DNA of 64,000 nucleotides, taken from contig OX359189.1 in assembly GCA_947172415.1 (NCBI GenBank), positions 7,206,501 to 7,270,500 on the forward strand, written 5' to 3'. Within the stretch, counting starts at the first letter, position 1; each line of letters opens with the position of its first letter. The stretch comes from Chondrosia reniformis (taxonomy: Eukaryota > Porifera > Demospongiae > Chondrillida > Chondrillidae). The notes under the pieces are model-generated. The model saw nothing but the letters and a program-made list of their open reading frames with translations. It ran no database searches and had not been told where the DNA came from. Positions 13,801-25,694 of the stretch are shown piece after piece. Both the position numbers and the translations under genes were made by a program.

Positions 13801-16800
13801 ATGATGTAAGAAACGCATGCATGACATCAGAATATAATTATTAAATTAGCATCAAGTGAGTGTATTCAGAGGGGAGGGGTGGGTGGGTGTTCACAGGAGT
13901 GGGACATAGGGCTCAGGGTTCAGCTACAGTGAGATTGGAGGTTACTCTCTGTTGGAGGATGTAAAGGGCTTCGATTTTTCTTCTTGCATAAGTAGTTGGT
14001 CTCCACTTGCTTGACTGTGGCCGCCTGCCAGTCCACCCTATGCTGCTGGGTCCATGTGTGTACTGCAATACCGTTCTTCATGTCATGTCTCTTCACTGCT
14101 CCTTTATGTTCACTTTTCTCTTATCCAGTGCATGTTCTTCTGAGTTTCTCCAATATAGACAGTTTCACATTCAGCACCATGATGGTACCTGGTATATACA
14201 CGATTCCTTTCTTCTTCTACTCTGGTTGGGGCTCCTTAGCTCATACGAGGACTTCCCTCAGGGTTCCCTTCAATTTCCCTATTTCTATTTTTATATATTT
14301 TATATAATACAATCCATTGCTGGGTCAACCAAGGCAAATTATCAGCGGGATATCGCATTGTATAACTATAATAAGAGGCCAAAGTGCCTGGAATATAACT
14401 CAGTAAATGCCTATAAGCTTGCGTTATCCCGTGAAAAGCCTATAGGGGCAGAGTGTATAACTATTATAAAATTACTTATATTTTATATACATTATATATA
14501 GATAAGCCTACTATAGGATTATTGTATATACTTTGCACTGTATATAATACCCTATAGCAACATATAAATATACATAATAATACACTTTGGGCAATTTAAT
14601 ACTACGTATATACCTCATTCAAGAAAGAGCCTGGAAATGCTTGACATACTCCATCACATTCACCTAAACCACTACTGGCCCATCGACATCTGACATTATC
14701 ACCATCATAATCAGCAACTGTAAGAATGTATACATTACGAACTTTGTTTTGATTGAATACCGACAACACAAATATATTATTATGAAAATATACATATAAA
14801 AATGAAAATATTATGCATATACATTTTTATTTCATGATGCACCTATATAGCTGCACCTGGTATCTTAATTGTATAAGTACATCCAGACTGTACTCCAACA
14901 ACTTCAGCCATTGCAGTGACAGGAGATGAGTTCATCTTACCAGATCTTATAATATGACGATACTTTATCCTTACTTCCCATCCTCTACTACCTGTGGCTA
15001 GACTAATCCAAGCATTACCAGCAAACCTAAGAATAAGTAACATTCTTATAATTAAACTGTATATTCACATTTTGCGTTTAAATATATATGTAATTAGGTA
15101 TCATATGTATTTATGGAGCTACGTAATTGTAACTGCCCCATCTGTTTCACCGAACGAGATGAAACACGACAAAATTATGGAAAGCGACACCTGAAGATTG
15201 CACAGAACTGAGCAGCATGAACTGATCTGCCACTGCATGCACTTTCACCTTCCTGTCCAAGCTCGGAGTGGAATGCCATATTTATATATTACATCATCAT
15301 TGCACATATATATATAGGCTAAGACTATGACAGAACAGCTGGCATTGAAATATAGCCATTGTATTGTGTGCTGGCATTGAAGTAGCCATGATACCTGTGC
15401 CAGGCAGGTCCATCCGCTATTGAAGTGATAATCAAACTACAATATACAATAATTAATATATGCACAATTGGCTGAGAGAAAAACACGAAAGAACCAAAGA
15501 GTGTATGTATACCTAGACAGTCTGGACATTCTGGGACCCTACGGGCTTAAGTATGGTCTCTTGTATACATAATCATGAATATTTTCCTATAAAAAGAAAC
15601 TAGATATATATGAATACAAATGCAAGCCCACATGATCAAGGATCAAGGACGAAGGACCAATTGAAATATTTTAACGGTCTTGTTTCTATAGCTAAAGATA
15701 CATAGATAGATAGAATTTTGCAAAATAATCAAGGCATAATAGCACATACTACTTATATATGAACATAGTGAAACAATTTGATTATTTATGGTAATATATA
15801 TAATTATGAATGGCCGGTAAATTTAATTTTAAAGAAAAAGCCTAAATGTCCTAAATTATTACAATACAGTACTAGTATTAAGATAAATTTAAAATTTACT
15901 AATTGTATCATTGTCTAAACAAAACATTATATATAGACAATTATGGCTTTAAAATGTCCAAACCATGTTTAACTGTTTATATCTGGTGCAGGTCAGTTGG
16001 ATTATATTAAATGTATATATTACAGGAAACCATACATCTAATGTTAACTTTCAGTTATATATATATATAATGGCATTACTGCAGCATTAGACTTGTATAT
16101 AGCAAGTATTTAAAACAATAACAATTTAAGTAATACATTCAAATCCATTCATACTTTGGACATGGGTAAGGTGTCTATTATTGGTATATAGACTGCAATA
16201 GTCCGTATCTCTGAATGGGGTATCAGAGAGTACGTATGTGGTAGATCAACAAATAGTTGTGATAGTTGCTGTGATATTCAACTATTTTTAGTAGTTTATG
16301 TAATACTATGCTGTTGTTCTACAACTTAAGGAAAGTGGTTATCCAGTAATAGGCCGAATTCCAACTTTTTTTCTTCTTCTTTTTCAGATAAACTAGCGCT
16401 AACATGCGAACTTATAAAGTTCTAATTCATAGGCTACCCTAGGCCTTAGTTCGGAAGCACTCCACTTAAGCAAGTTAATCTTAAAAATCCAAAATGTGTC
16501 TTCTTGGTCACCATTTAAGATTAAAAATTTTGGTTTTCACCTCCTTTCTCTTTGACTGTGATGTTATTTCGACTTGTCGCCAAGAAAATTCTTAGAACAG
16601 ATCAAAATTAACAGGAAAAAATGTGAATAGAAGTAAAATAAAAATGAAGTTAGATTTAGGGGCAACAATGAATAGCACATCTGGAAAATATATCGAAACA
16701 AGACATGCAGTGATCATGAGATTTACAGCTAACTATACAGAAGTGGTATTGAAATTTAATTACTTACCCATACGTACACATCACTTCTGTGTTTGGGCAC

Positions 16801-17520
16801 ACCGGCATCCCTACTGGTGCACCTAAACACAGAAGTGATGTGTATTGATATGTAACTTAAATTTCAGTATGTTTTAATGGTTGGCTGTATTTCTCATGAT
16901 CATGATGTGCTATTTGCATTTTACTTATATATAGCTCACGATGCTTCAAATGATGAAACTGGAGGATTATAAGTGTAATCTCTTCCTCCTGTTTCACCTA
17001 GATCTGGAATGTTATCATAGCAATGGAAAGACATTGCTGCATCTGTAATGGATCCACTGCATCCAATACGACAGACCAGATATGAATTCTCCACACTAGC
17101 AAGTGATCCAAGGCTACATGTGTATTTACTAGTCAAACGATGACTGAATTCAATCTATATATACAATTAAACCAAATTTTATCATTGTGAAGGGTATATG
17201 TAAAGTGTACATATCATGCTTATGACTTTTCAAAATTTTAAATACTAATTATTACTTTATAATTACATACGTAATTATAAAGAAGTTGAAAGTTAATTCC
17301 TCTAGATTATGCTATTATTGCTGTATTAATCACAAGTTACATATACCATATCGCTTCCACTGTAAGGATCTAATGCTCTCCACATGATTACACCTCCTCT
17401 GAAATGACTAGCAAAAGAAGGATGGAAGACAAATAGACCTATATACAGCAAAGTTGAGACAATGGAGAAGGAAGATCGACCACGAGCCTCCATTTCCACC
17501 TTAATTACTACACCTGGCAA
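4809..17520 (-). CDS. Gene B: secreted multi-module protein with one EGF exon and six Calx-beta-like modules
   Basis: Twenty predicted exons: 17520-17347, 17154-16940, 15026-14857, 14717-14614, 13356-13076, 12868-12704, 12629-12589, 9958-9831, 9399-9256, 9144-8926, 8855-8718, 8610-8377, 8312-8145, 8070-7846, 7655-7482, 7414-7208, 7056-6919, 6514-6290, 5987-5844, 5002-4809. The N-terminal half is shared with A, C, E and G. After the microexon come an EGF exon and six two-exon modules, several ending in Calx-beta-like acidic turns ([22 protein letters not shown]). The last exon ends ...AIIKILP plus stop, with no membrane segment, so secretion is inferred. Intact length would be about 1,161 residues. 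The EGF exon has two extra bases (GT repeat near 9900) against gene A, breaking the frame; the exon is phase 1-1, so skipping it restores the frame. The 12589-9958 intron holds a retrotransposon. Donors at 7482 and 7208 were chosen by phase. Confidence 0.78.
9490..9625 (+). repeat. Interspersed repeat, copy 1
   Basis: Begins CCAAGGATTCACAAAAAGAT, contains CACTGATGAAAGGTGGAATT, and ends in a purine-rich GAGAAGAGAAG run and GACTCCTGCAGCT. Related to 10262-10395 and 56218-56350. It lies in the gene B intron after the EGF exon. Confidence 0.65.
10096..12424 (-). mobile_element. Dead non-LTR retrotransposon (reverse transcriptase plus restriction-like endonuclease)
   Basis: A GC-rich block in the intron of gene B. 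In minus-strand order it shows an N-terminal scrap ([11 protein letters not shown]..., 12424-12330), then reverse transcriptase pieces PFFFGASL (near 11870), [11 protein letters not shown] followed by TGA (near 11610), and [16 protein letters not shown] (near 11470). Next come [11 protein letters not shown] (near 11360), [15 protein letters not shown] (near 11110), and a C-terminal [16 protein letters not shown] (near 10570). The last fits the restriction-like endonuclease end of R2/R4-type elements. Frameshifts and stops are many. The segment between LLFCL and VDVLHDL is missing, which removes the expected YxDD catalytic motif. It is non-functional. Ends are approximate; an AT-rich stretch (12010-12180) splits it. 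Confidence 0.8.
10262..10395 (+). repeat. Interspersed repeat, copy 2
   Basis: Shares CCAAGGATTCACAAAAAGAT, CACTGATGAAGGGTGGAATT and GAGACTCCTGCAGCTCC with copy 1, in the same orientation. It abuts the endonuclease end of the retrotransposon. The two copies flank the EGF exon of gene B. Confidence 0.65.
13614..13643. repeat. 30-bp perfect AT-rich palindrome
   Basis: The left half TACATTCATAATATA is followed by its exact reverse complement. It lies just before the degenerate element at 13646, possibly an insertion-site feature. Confidence 0.7.
13646..13750. mobile_element. Degenerate relative of the 2.3-kb inverted-repeat element
   Basis: Shares TTATTGAGCAATAGCA with the arm of the element at 2287. 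On the minus strand it has the hairpin GATC-TAC-GGATC followed by GAAA (minus strand of 13704-13707). The CTGATGA box is decayed to TTAAGGA and the second arm is not clear. It lies in a gene B intron. Confidence 0.45.
16345..16400 (+). repeat. Dispersed repeat with inverted copy at ~24206-24258
   Basis: GGCCGAATTCCAACTTTTTT, a pyrimidine run and AAACTAGCGCTAAC are found here; the reverse complement of a close relative is at 24206-24258. Identity unknown. Confidence 0.5.
16776..16843. repeat. 68-bp hairpin
   Basis: ACACATCACTTCTGTGTTT (16776-16794) is perfectly complementary to 16825-16843, with a partly paired centre (GGGCAC/GGTGCAC). It lies in the second intron of gene B. It could be a fold-back element or a hairpin RNA; nothing nearby decides. 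Confidence 0.7.
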
Positions 17521-18556
17521 ACTACCAGTAACCTTACATATATATATATTATTATTTTCAAGACAAAATACCTTATAGTGTCGCTAATATAGCCCGTCAC
17601 GCGGTCGGCGAGGTAGATCGCGCGTGACTTCATCAAGTTGGCCGGAAAAAACATGGCCGCTCTTATTCAATTAGATTTAAAGCGACCCCAAATCAGATGA
17701 TGATAGCGCCTCCTTGGAAATTAGACTAGTACAGGTAGAATAAGGACGAAAGTATAGTAGATTAGCTAGTATTCTGCTTTTCACAATCCCAAACAAAAAT
17801 ACAAGTTCTATGATAAAAGTAACACAATATCCAAGAGTTTATGAGCTAACAGCGATGTGCTGTAGTTTCTCTCGGTGAAGCTAGAAAGCAGCAAAGGTAT
17901 TATTCTTTCCAGGCTTCCCATATTTTTTGTTCCTGTGGTAGTTGAGACCTCTAGTGCTTGTGGGCCCTCTTATCTTGGCCTTTTTGTCAGAGCTGGGTAG
18001 AAGGATTGAGCAGGCTTCCAGGGAAAAGAGAGAAGTCGTTTCTTCTCCAGATAGTGTCAGTGGCCATTCAAAGAGGAAACTATGCCTCAGTGATGGGCAC
18101 TCTCGGGGGCAGCAATGATTGGATGAAGATACAGGAGTCTTTTCTTTTCTTTCTTCTTCTGCTCCATGCATTGGATACATATACCATAAAATGTCTACCT
18201 CATGCATGTAGAGTTATACAACAATTCGGAGGTACTTTTTTGAATTCAAGAATTTGAATCTGATACTCCAACAGAAAAAGGTATATGTTTGTAAGTTTAT
18301 GCAACTATGCAAACAGATTTACTTTCAAGTGACCAGTACTGTAAAAGTATAATTACAAAATTATTCAAAAGTACAAAAATAATTACCCTTTGATCATAGT
18401 TTATATATTATATTATTGTTTATTGCTTCAGTGGTATAATGAAAATGTATATAAGCATGCACGTGTATCTGGTCCTGTCTTGCACACATTAATTTTTAAT
18501 ATTCATGAATACTAGCATAAGGCATGTACGTACATAGCTTTGCTTCACATTTATAA
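17521..18556. other. Intergenic stretch between gene B start and gene C stop
   Basis: Holds a block (17881-18190) with AAAGACTCCTGTATCTTC on the minus strand that recurs, shortened, at 51508-51690 and 59867-60060, each time downstream of a C/E/G tail exon. Minus-strand frames in it (GLNYHRNKKYGKPG...) resemble no domain I know. A candidate AATAAA for gene C is at 18419-18424. Confidence 0.5.
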
Positions 18557-21500
18557 TCATATATCCACTGGTTCATAGAGGTCATCTTGTTTTTCTCCTT
18601 TTTGGTAATATGATGCATCCTTTAAGGTTGCAGGCTGCACATATCTTGAGGCAGCAGTTGCGGGATAACAGTGCTGCAAGCTGGTATTGTAATTTGCTTT
18701 TGTGTCCAATTGTATGGAAAGATCTGCTTTTCCTGCTTCCAACCTTGCTTCAGAAGTGTTGATGCATTGGACAGTAGAAGTGTCAGAATGCTTTAACTTT
18801 TTTGAAGTGCAACGAGAATTGCAAATGAAGCATGAAATAATGATGCACATAATGATGAAAAGTAAAATACTTGATACTATAGACACACTTCCCAGGCCAA
18901 TTCAAATCTTATCACTAGTTGTCACAAGTTCTGCATGTAGGAGAAAACAAACTATATGATGAGAATTTAATTTGTGAACATTATATCCACTGGGCCATAC
19001 AGTATATACGTATATCAATGAGAGATTATGGCTATATATACTTGTACATACCTGCACATGTTTTTCCATCACTCTGGAGCTGGAAACCATCTTCACAAAC
19101 AATTAAATCCATCCAACTTATCCATACATATGTGTTCACACCCATGTTGTAGTGCAACACACTCATCAATCTCTACATAAAATGACAAGGATGTCGAAAA
19201 TCTAATTCCGTATTATCAATTAAAACCTCTGCAAGAGTCATACTTCTTATATATGAATTACAATTAATTCTAGTACATCAGGGGCCAATTGAGATCTACA
19301 CTATATAACCCCAAAGAAATATAAGTCTTGCATGGTATATAAAATGCTATATCATATATAACCTATTACATACATCATTGATTCCTGTATAATAAAACAG
19401 TTAATATATATGGATGCTTTATTGATTGTTTATAAGGCCAATTAGCATGCATCTTGCCTGTTTTTACTCTAGTAAGTCATAACATGCTAATGTTACTGTA
19501 TTTGAAATGTTTCTTATCAATGAGATTGAAACTAAAAATAACAAACTGTATTTACAATTGTTGTTCATATGATATTGTGTGCATTTTGCCATACCAAACA
19601 ATATAACTTTGGAAATACATACATACCAACACAAGACTTTCCATCATCTTGTAGTGAATATCCTTTGTTACAACTACATTCAAATCCTTCTACCTTATCA
19701 GTACAGACTTGTTCACATCCATGTTCCTGTTCAGCACTATCATCAATTTCTACAATATTATTATTATAGGTTGAATAAATTGGAATTCAAAGCACGTAAT
19801 ATAGTATACTTTATACACTTCTATTATGGTTTCAACAATATTAATATTTTGAGACTTCTGCTATCCTAAACAAATACACTTATTATAGTAATGTACGTAC
19901 TAATGGAGGTATAGCCTGGGCTTCATGTATATACGTATATGCACATGAATATCTCTATAATAGATCTACCTTAAATATTTATTATTGATTTTATATGTAT
20001 CTAATATGTACATACTTGATCATGCATATACTTACCAAAACAAGACTTTCCATCTTGTAGTAAAGAAAAACCTTTGTTACAGCTGCAATTATAATAACCT
20101 TCCTCAGTGTCAGTACACACTTGTTCACATCCATGCATGCTGCTTAAGACTACACAAACCTGTAAGTGTATACTCTTTAATTATATGTTGAACTGCGATA
20201 TTAATGGCAAAACAAACATAGCTAGGTCTATATTGGATAATAGCTTATTTTCTTTATAGCCCCATAAATGTACATATAACTAATGAGGTCGGCCATTTCT
20301 TAGAAAAATGATGTACATGTACTATATAATCAGAAGATTGCAGAGATTATGATTAATTCTTTCAAATGGCTCCAGTGCTTTAGACAATCCAATATAATTG
20401 ATCATGACAATTACCCAAGCATATATAGTAAAAACCAATGTATTATTAAGGCATTAATAATTAATCTTAAATATACATTGCTCATTATAGCTGCATATAC
20501 ATATCTTACCTGTGACATTAAGAGTGACACAGTATTGCTTTGATGTTAACCTATATAAGAGACAAATATGTTGCACATCAAAATGTTCATTCCAATAAAT
20601 AAACAGGTATATTTATACGATTCTTATATAAGTATACATACGTATGTACATTTATGTGATCATGACTTACCCTTGGCTATCAATGGCATATATAGTAGCA
20701 AAACAGATGAGGACCAATATCAGAAAATGAAGGGATCCAAGAGATATTCATTGTCCACGTTAATTGGCTGATTGAAGTGGCAGCAACTGAGAGGTTAGAT
20801 TTCATCAGTTGAATACCAAATGGTGTAATGGTAGTGAAAATACCCATAGTACTAGAAAATTGGATAAAATATTAGAACTATGCACTCTCCACTCTATTAG
20901 ATCCCCTGGAAATCCGTTATCATGGAAAACAGACCAAAAAAAATGGAATTTGGGCTCTGAAATGGAATTTGGGCTCTGAAAATGGACTTTGGACTTCTCA
21001 GTACTTCTCTTGTTTGAACAGGAAATGAAATGCTTTAAACGATTAAATAAGACATAAGACATTAATTATAAGATAAATAAAACTTTTTATAGTAAGTCTT
21101 AATATATATACATTCATATTTTCATGGCATATATATTGGATTTGTGTTAGCTATTTACATTGTGCAAACCCTCATATATATATATATATATATATATATG
21201 GAATCATTAAATAAGACACAAATTTGCATTTTATGTATATACATTTAAGTATTGTCACAACGGAAATGGCACAAAATTCATGGTGTGAAGCGGAATTTAC
21301 AAAAAGCTGAAACGGAAAAGGAAAACATTTGAACCGATTTTGAGGGGGTCTGCTATATAGCTGATTGGTGGATGAGGGGGTGATTGACAGAGACTTATGC
21401 AGTTGATTACTAAATGAGCCGGGGTGAACTAAGGTATATATATTTAGTAAAAATACCAGTAATGATGCAATAATTCATAAACATTATAGTGTCTGGTGTA

Positions 21501-23013
21501 AACCCATTGAAAGGAACATATGCAATAAATACATAGGCACAAAGGGCTTTGTACTACTAACTTAGAGTTGGTAAAGGCTTGAGCTTTCACAAAATATGAC
21601 ATTTTCATATTAAAAGCAATGTTCATGAATGCTCCATCAGGAAGTGAAGCATCTATGATCAAAGGTTCCTGCCCACATATGCTACTACTGGATACATTCA
21701 CCAAAAACTGCAGTGGAATACTACTGAGAGGAACAGCATCAGTTGAAGAAAAGTCCTCAATCTGTATAGCTACTGCATAGTAACCAGTGTTTTGTCCAGC
21801 TGAGTTGTACCATAGCTCACACGTTTTCTGAAAAAAGTATTGTTTAGCTACATATATATACAGTACATATATAGTCTATATCTTATATTATAGGTATATA
21901 TATATGTGCATGCATATATATCCCATGGCCAGTGCATGGATATGAAAATGCTATATAAAGGCTTGCTCTAAGTAAGTCATACATCAGATTCTATAGGAAA
22001 ATTACATATTTAGTCCTTTGTATTTCCTTAGTCTTTATTTATGTCTATTACATGAACTTCATAATTAATTTTAAAAGCTAACCTCATTGAGAATAGCTCC
22101 TGGAAATGTTTGACACACATCAGAACATTCACCTAAATCACTACGGGCCCATCTACATCTGACAACATCACCATCATAATCTGCAACTGCAATTATATAT
22201 GCATGAAAATTATACTAATACACAAATGTGAACTGTAGCACTTGCACTGTAATAAACAAATAAACATATCAATCTGTCACAACAATCTATAAGTTACCTA
22301 CCTGGTATCTTAATCAAATAAGTACATCCAGACTGTACTCCAACTACTTCACCCATTGCAGTGACAGGAGATGAGTTCATCTTACCAGATCTTCTGATAT
22401 ATTTGTATTTCATTCTTAACTCCCAATCAGACCTTCTACCAACAACAAGTGTCATCCAATTACCACTAGCAAACCTATGCACAAGAATATATGTACGTAC
22501 TGTCAATTCAATCTACATTGTTATAAATGGATTTGGACTTACGATGCTTCAAATGAGGATTCTGGTAGGTACGTGGCATTTCCTACACCTGCATGTTCTT
22601 CCAAGAACTGGTATGTTCTGGTCACAGTAGAGTATTAGATTAACTATTGTACCGCTAAATCCTGTTCTACGAGCTAAGGAACCAGCACTCCATGATTCTC
22701 TAGAAAGGCATTCGCCACTATATGTCATACGATAACTGATTTCGATCTGCATGATATTGTAATATAAGAATTTTCGCCTGTATATATGTACCTAATGCTT
22801 TAGAAAATAATATTATCAGCCAGGATCCGAATTTAAAAGTTTTTGTTTCTCTGACTGCATTGCACTCACCGTACGCGTGTCATTAATATTACCGGTGTCA
22901 CTGTAAGGATCAAGGGTTCGCCATGTGATTATACCTCCTCTAAAATGTGTGGCGATAGAAGTTTGAAGCAGGAGCAATGCGGAGAAACATGCTAAGAAAA
23001 GTCGAGTATCCAT
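18557..23013 (-). pseudogene. Gene C: decayed EGF transmembrane receptor-like paralogue
   Basis: All eleven exons of the E architecture are recognisable: 23013-22870, 22746-22543, 22474-22302, 22186-22083, 21827-21562, 20851-20671, 20550-20510, 20159-20036, 19749-19627, 19172-19052, 18930-18557. Against E the reading frame is broken repeatedly. There are +4 insertions in exon 2 (CATG near 22598) and exon 6 (TATA-like, near 20690, leading to TGA). A +4 (CATG) with an added 3 bp lies in the first EGF exon, and a 2-bp deletion in the third EGF exon near 19101. A TGA replaces GGA just before the membrane helix (near 18905). The second EGF also has Cys changed to Ser. The signal peptide, membrane helix and the tail ending LYEPVDI are still readable. 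Splice sites, the upstream CACGTG/CCAAT block and a 3' AATAAA (18419-18424) remain, so it may still be transcribed. Sequencing error is unlikely to explain so many lesions. Confidence 0.85.
21171..21199. repeat. (TA)n microsatellite in gene C
   Basis: A run of about 14 TA units in the long intron between exons 5 and 6. A shorter TA run is at 8863-8881. Confidence 0.85.
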
Positions 23014-23349
23014 CTGAAGAATATATGATCGTTAGGTTAAAATGATACCTTATGTATGGCTAATTCTAATCACGTGATCATGACCAATGGATAAAGTGTT
23101 TCCTTTATTTTGCACAGCATTCATTGGCCATAACTATTATATACTTAGTACAAGTCAGAAGCTATTGGTGGGGCACATGGACAGTTGGGACCACACCCTT
23201 GAATTAGAGTCGAAAGACCAGGCATCTTCAGATGGACAAGGACCACCACCTCTATCACCACTATGGAGTTGTAATCAAATTATTTAGTGTTTAACTGTAC
23301 AAGAGTAACTGACAATTGTAGGTCAGTCTATGGTACAATGTAAAGATAC

Positions 23350-24470
23350 TGGTAAGAAAAATTAAAATTGAAAACAAATTTTATGGTAATAACAAATTAA
23401 GACTTGACCTTACCTCAAACAACCTATGCACTGGCTCATTATTAGGACCTGGTAAAATGCATTCCCAACGACTAAAGATAACTGTTAATAGTGATTCAGA
23501 ATGTCAGTATGTTATATCTATATATACACTGTTACTATGTAAATAATATATATACGTACAACATATTGGTTATAATAATGTATCTGTATGTTGTTTGTAA
23601 AATATCCTGACCTGTAGGGGGAGAGTGAGAGTACAGTTTTCAATACAAGCAGCTCTGGAGGTGTCACACTCTGGAACAGACTGCAAGATCAAGCTCATCT
23701 CTCTACATCACAATCTACCAATGGCACCTCCTCAGGTTAGGAGGCCCCTGGACAGGCCTGCTATTGGGAGACTGTGGTAGGCAGGTAAAAACCGATTTTA
23801 TGATAAATATTTAAACGATATGCCAAAAATCGACTGAAAAGAACGATTTTTCCTCTATGTGACTGGGAGCCTATAGAGCCACTTAGTGGTCCGCGACCGG
23901 GAAAGAGTTAATATATTCTTATTTTTCTGTTCTGTGTTAGTCACTCTTGCAAGTGTAGCTTTCCCTACACAAATGCTTAGCAAAGAGATTTGTGCCTTCA
24001 AAAAGACAGTGATTATGTGTAGAAATGACTGTACCTTAACATATAAATGACTGCAGATCAAATGTACCCAAAAATTATGTTATTAATATCCTACTATGAC
24101 ATGAATGTATTCTTATTTTATGTATTGATTTTAGTAGAGGTATTAATTGATAATACTATAGGGCATGCAGCCATAATATAATGATTTAGAACTTTTATAT
24201 ACTGGTATAAGTTAGCGCTAGTTCATTTGAAAAAAGAAGAAGTTTTGGAATTGGGCCTAAACCACATTAACTTTGTAGAACATCGAAACATGTTCTGGCA
24301 TTTAGAATAGTGTGCATAAATTAAATGACTGAAAATAGTCGAATACAACCAAGAATCGAATCGCTGTTAGATGTTAATTGATAATGCATTGAATAGGCTG
24401 CCATGTTTTTTGACAACCCTAACTATAGAGTATATATACTCTCATAATACAGTCTCTAGATCTATATAAT
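23350..24470. other. Insertion-bearing stretch between C start and D exon 2
   Basis: The E/F counterpart passes directly from TGTAAAGATA to ACTTATACATATAAGATGG; here about 1.1 kb intervenes. It contains the Calx-beta exon scrap (23412-23510), a dispersed repeat (24206-24258) and unrecognised DNA. No gene is seen. Confidence 0.6.
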
Positions 24471-25251
24471 TACATACTTATACATATAAGATGGTTTGGA
24501 ATATGAAATGGGTACATATAATAAATGTATATAATAATCAAGGTGACTCTACTTAAAATATACATAAAAAGCTCACGATGCTTCAAATGATGACATATTA
24601 TATATGTAACTTCTTCCACCTGTTCCATCAAGTCCTGGAATATTGTCATAGCAATAGAAAGACATTCTATCTATAATGGATCCACTGCATCCAGTACGAT
24701 AGACCAGATCTGCACTATCCAATGTAGCAAGTGATCCAAGGCTACATGTATCACATTCAGTGAAACGATGACTGATTTCAATCTATACAGAAGGCATCAT
24801 CTCAAATTAACAGCAAATAATGGAAATTGTCATTCAAGATCTAAAAACAAAACATGTATGCATATACAAACCTCAATTGTTATTATCGTCAAGTAAGGTA
24901 TGTAGATTATAATAGTACAAAAGTAACATATATTCGTAATTTAAAATGGAGTACTATAATTTACTATTAATTTATCAAAGTATTATATTTACACATAGGT
25001 CCAAAAGTGAATTACTATTCCAAATTTAAGTTCCTCACAGTTGCATTAATCAAGTCATTTCACCTGAAGAAATTTAATGTGCAATACATATGTATACCAT
25101 ATCGTTTCCACTGTGAGTATCTAATGCTCTCCATAAAATTACCGAAATGACTAGCAAAAGAAGGATGGAGGACAAATAGACCTATATAGGCCTACAGCAA
25201 AGTTGAGACAATGGAGAAGGAAGATCGACCACGAGCTTTCATTTCCACCAT
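23412..25251 (-). pseudogene. Gene D: remnant of an A/B-type paralogue (exons 1-2 plus a Calx-beta exon scrap)
   Basis: Exon 1 (25251-25098) aligns with B exon 1 ([10 protein letters not shown]...), but an extra 6 bp puts a TAG after STLL, and an 8-bp deletion removes the RGG part of the SHFRGG motif and shifts the frame. Exon 2 (24782-24577) is still open, phase 0 to 2, with the usual Cys and GCSGSI motif, though one conserved Cys is Tyr (LVYRTG). Exons 3 onward are missing. At 23412-23510 a short stretch matches the C-half exon of the third Calx-beta module of gene B (7846-8070), with indels. I infer a once complete A/B-type gene reduced by internal deletion, with about 1.1 kb of other DNA now at 23350-24470. 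The satellite begins about 180 bp upstream of exon 1. Confidence 0.75.
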
Positions 25252-25432
25252 ACTAAACCTGGAAATGCACTGCTGCAATGTACCCATCGCAATTACTTCT
25301 ATATTCGCTGACTGTGTGACGTCACCAAGTAAATATGGAGGCAAAATAGCGGTCTGGACCACAAGATAGCTATAATACAAATCCCGGTGCCACTGGCCAT
25401 GGTACTGCTACTTTTACCTTATAATTACATAT

Positions 25433-25694
25433 AATGTATGGTGAGAGATAGGGCAAATATGACTGGAAATCAAAATTTGCAAAACTCAATGAAGACCTTC
25501 CATACATCTCTGTGAACACTGACATAGAGTTTCAGATTTATATCTCTTCATTTGGCAGACTTAAATATAGCACTTGATGTACTTTTTATTACTAATATAT
25601 ATACGAAGTTAATGTACGGTGAGAGATAGGGCAAATTTGAGTAGGTATTAAAATTTGCAAAACTCAATGAAAACCTTTCATACATCTTTGTGAA
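25433..25694 (-). repeat. Inverted satellite monomers at left end of the array
   Basis: About one and a half monomers in the opposite orientation to the main array (GGTGAGAGATAGGGCAAAT at 25440 and 25620 is the reverse complement of the main-array motif). They differ more from the consensus than main-array monomers do. Orientation flips near 25695. Confidence 0.85.

Noticed and set aside
13996..14501. 103- and 164-codon plus-strand open frames
   Set aside because: Lie in a gene B intron, low-complexity aromatic and Cys-rich translation, no domain and no splice or family support.
17881..18207. 108-codon minus-strand frame as a separate gene
   Set aside because: The block recurs only in shortened, frame-disrupted form downstream of E and G; more likely repeat-derived flank.
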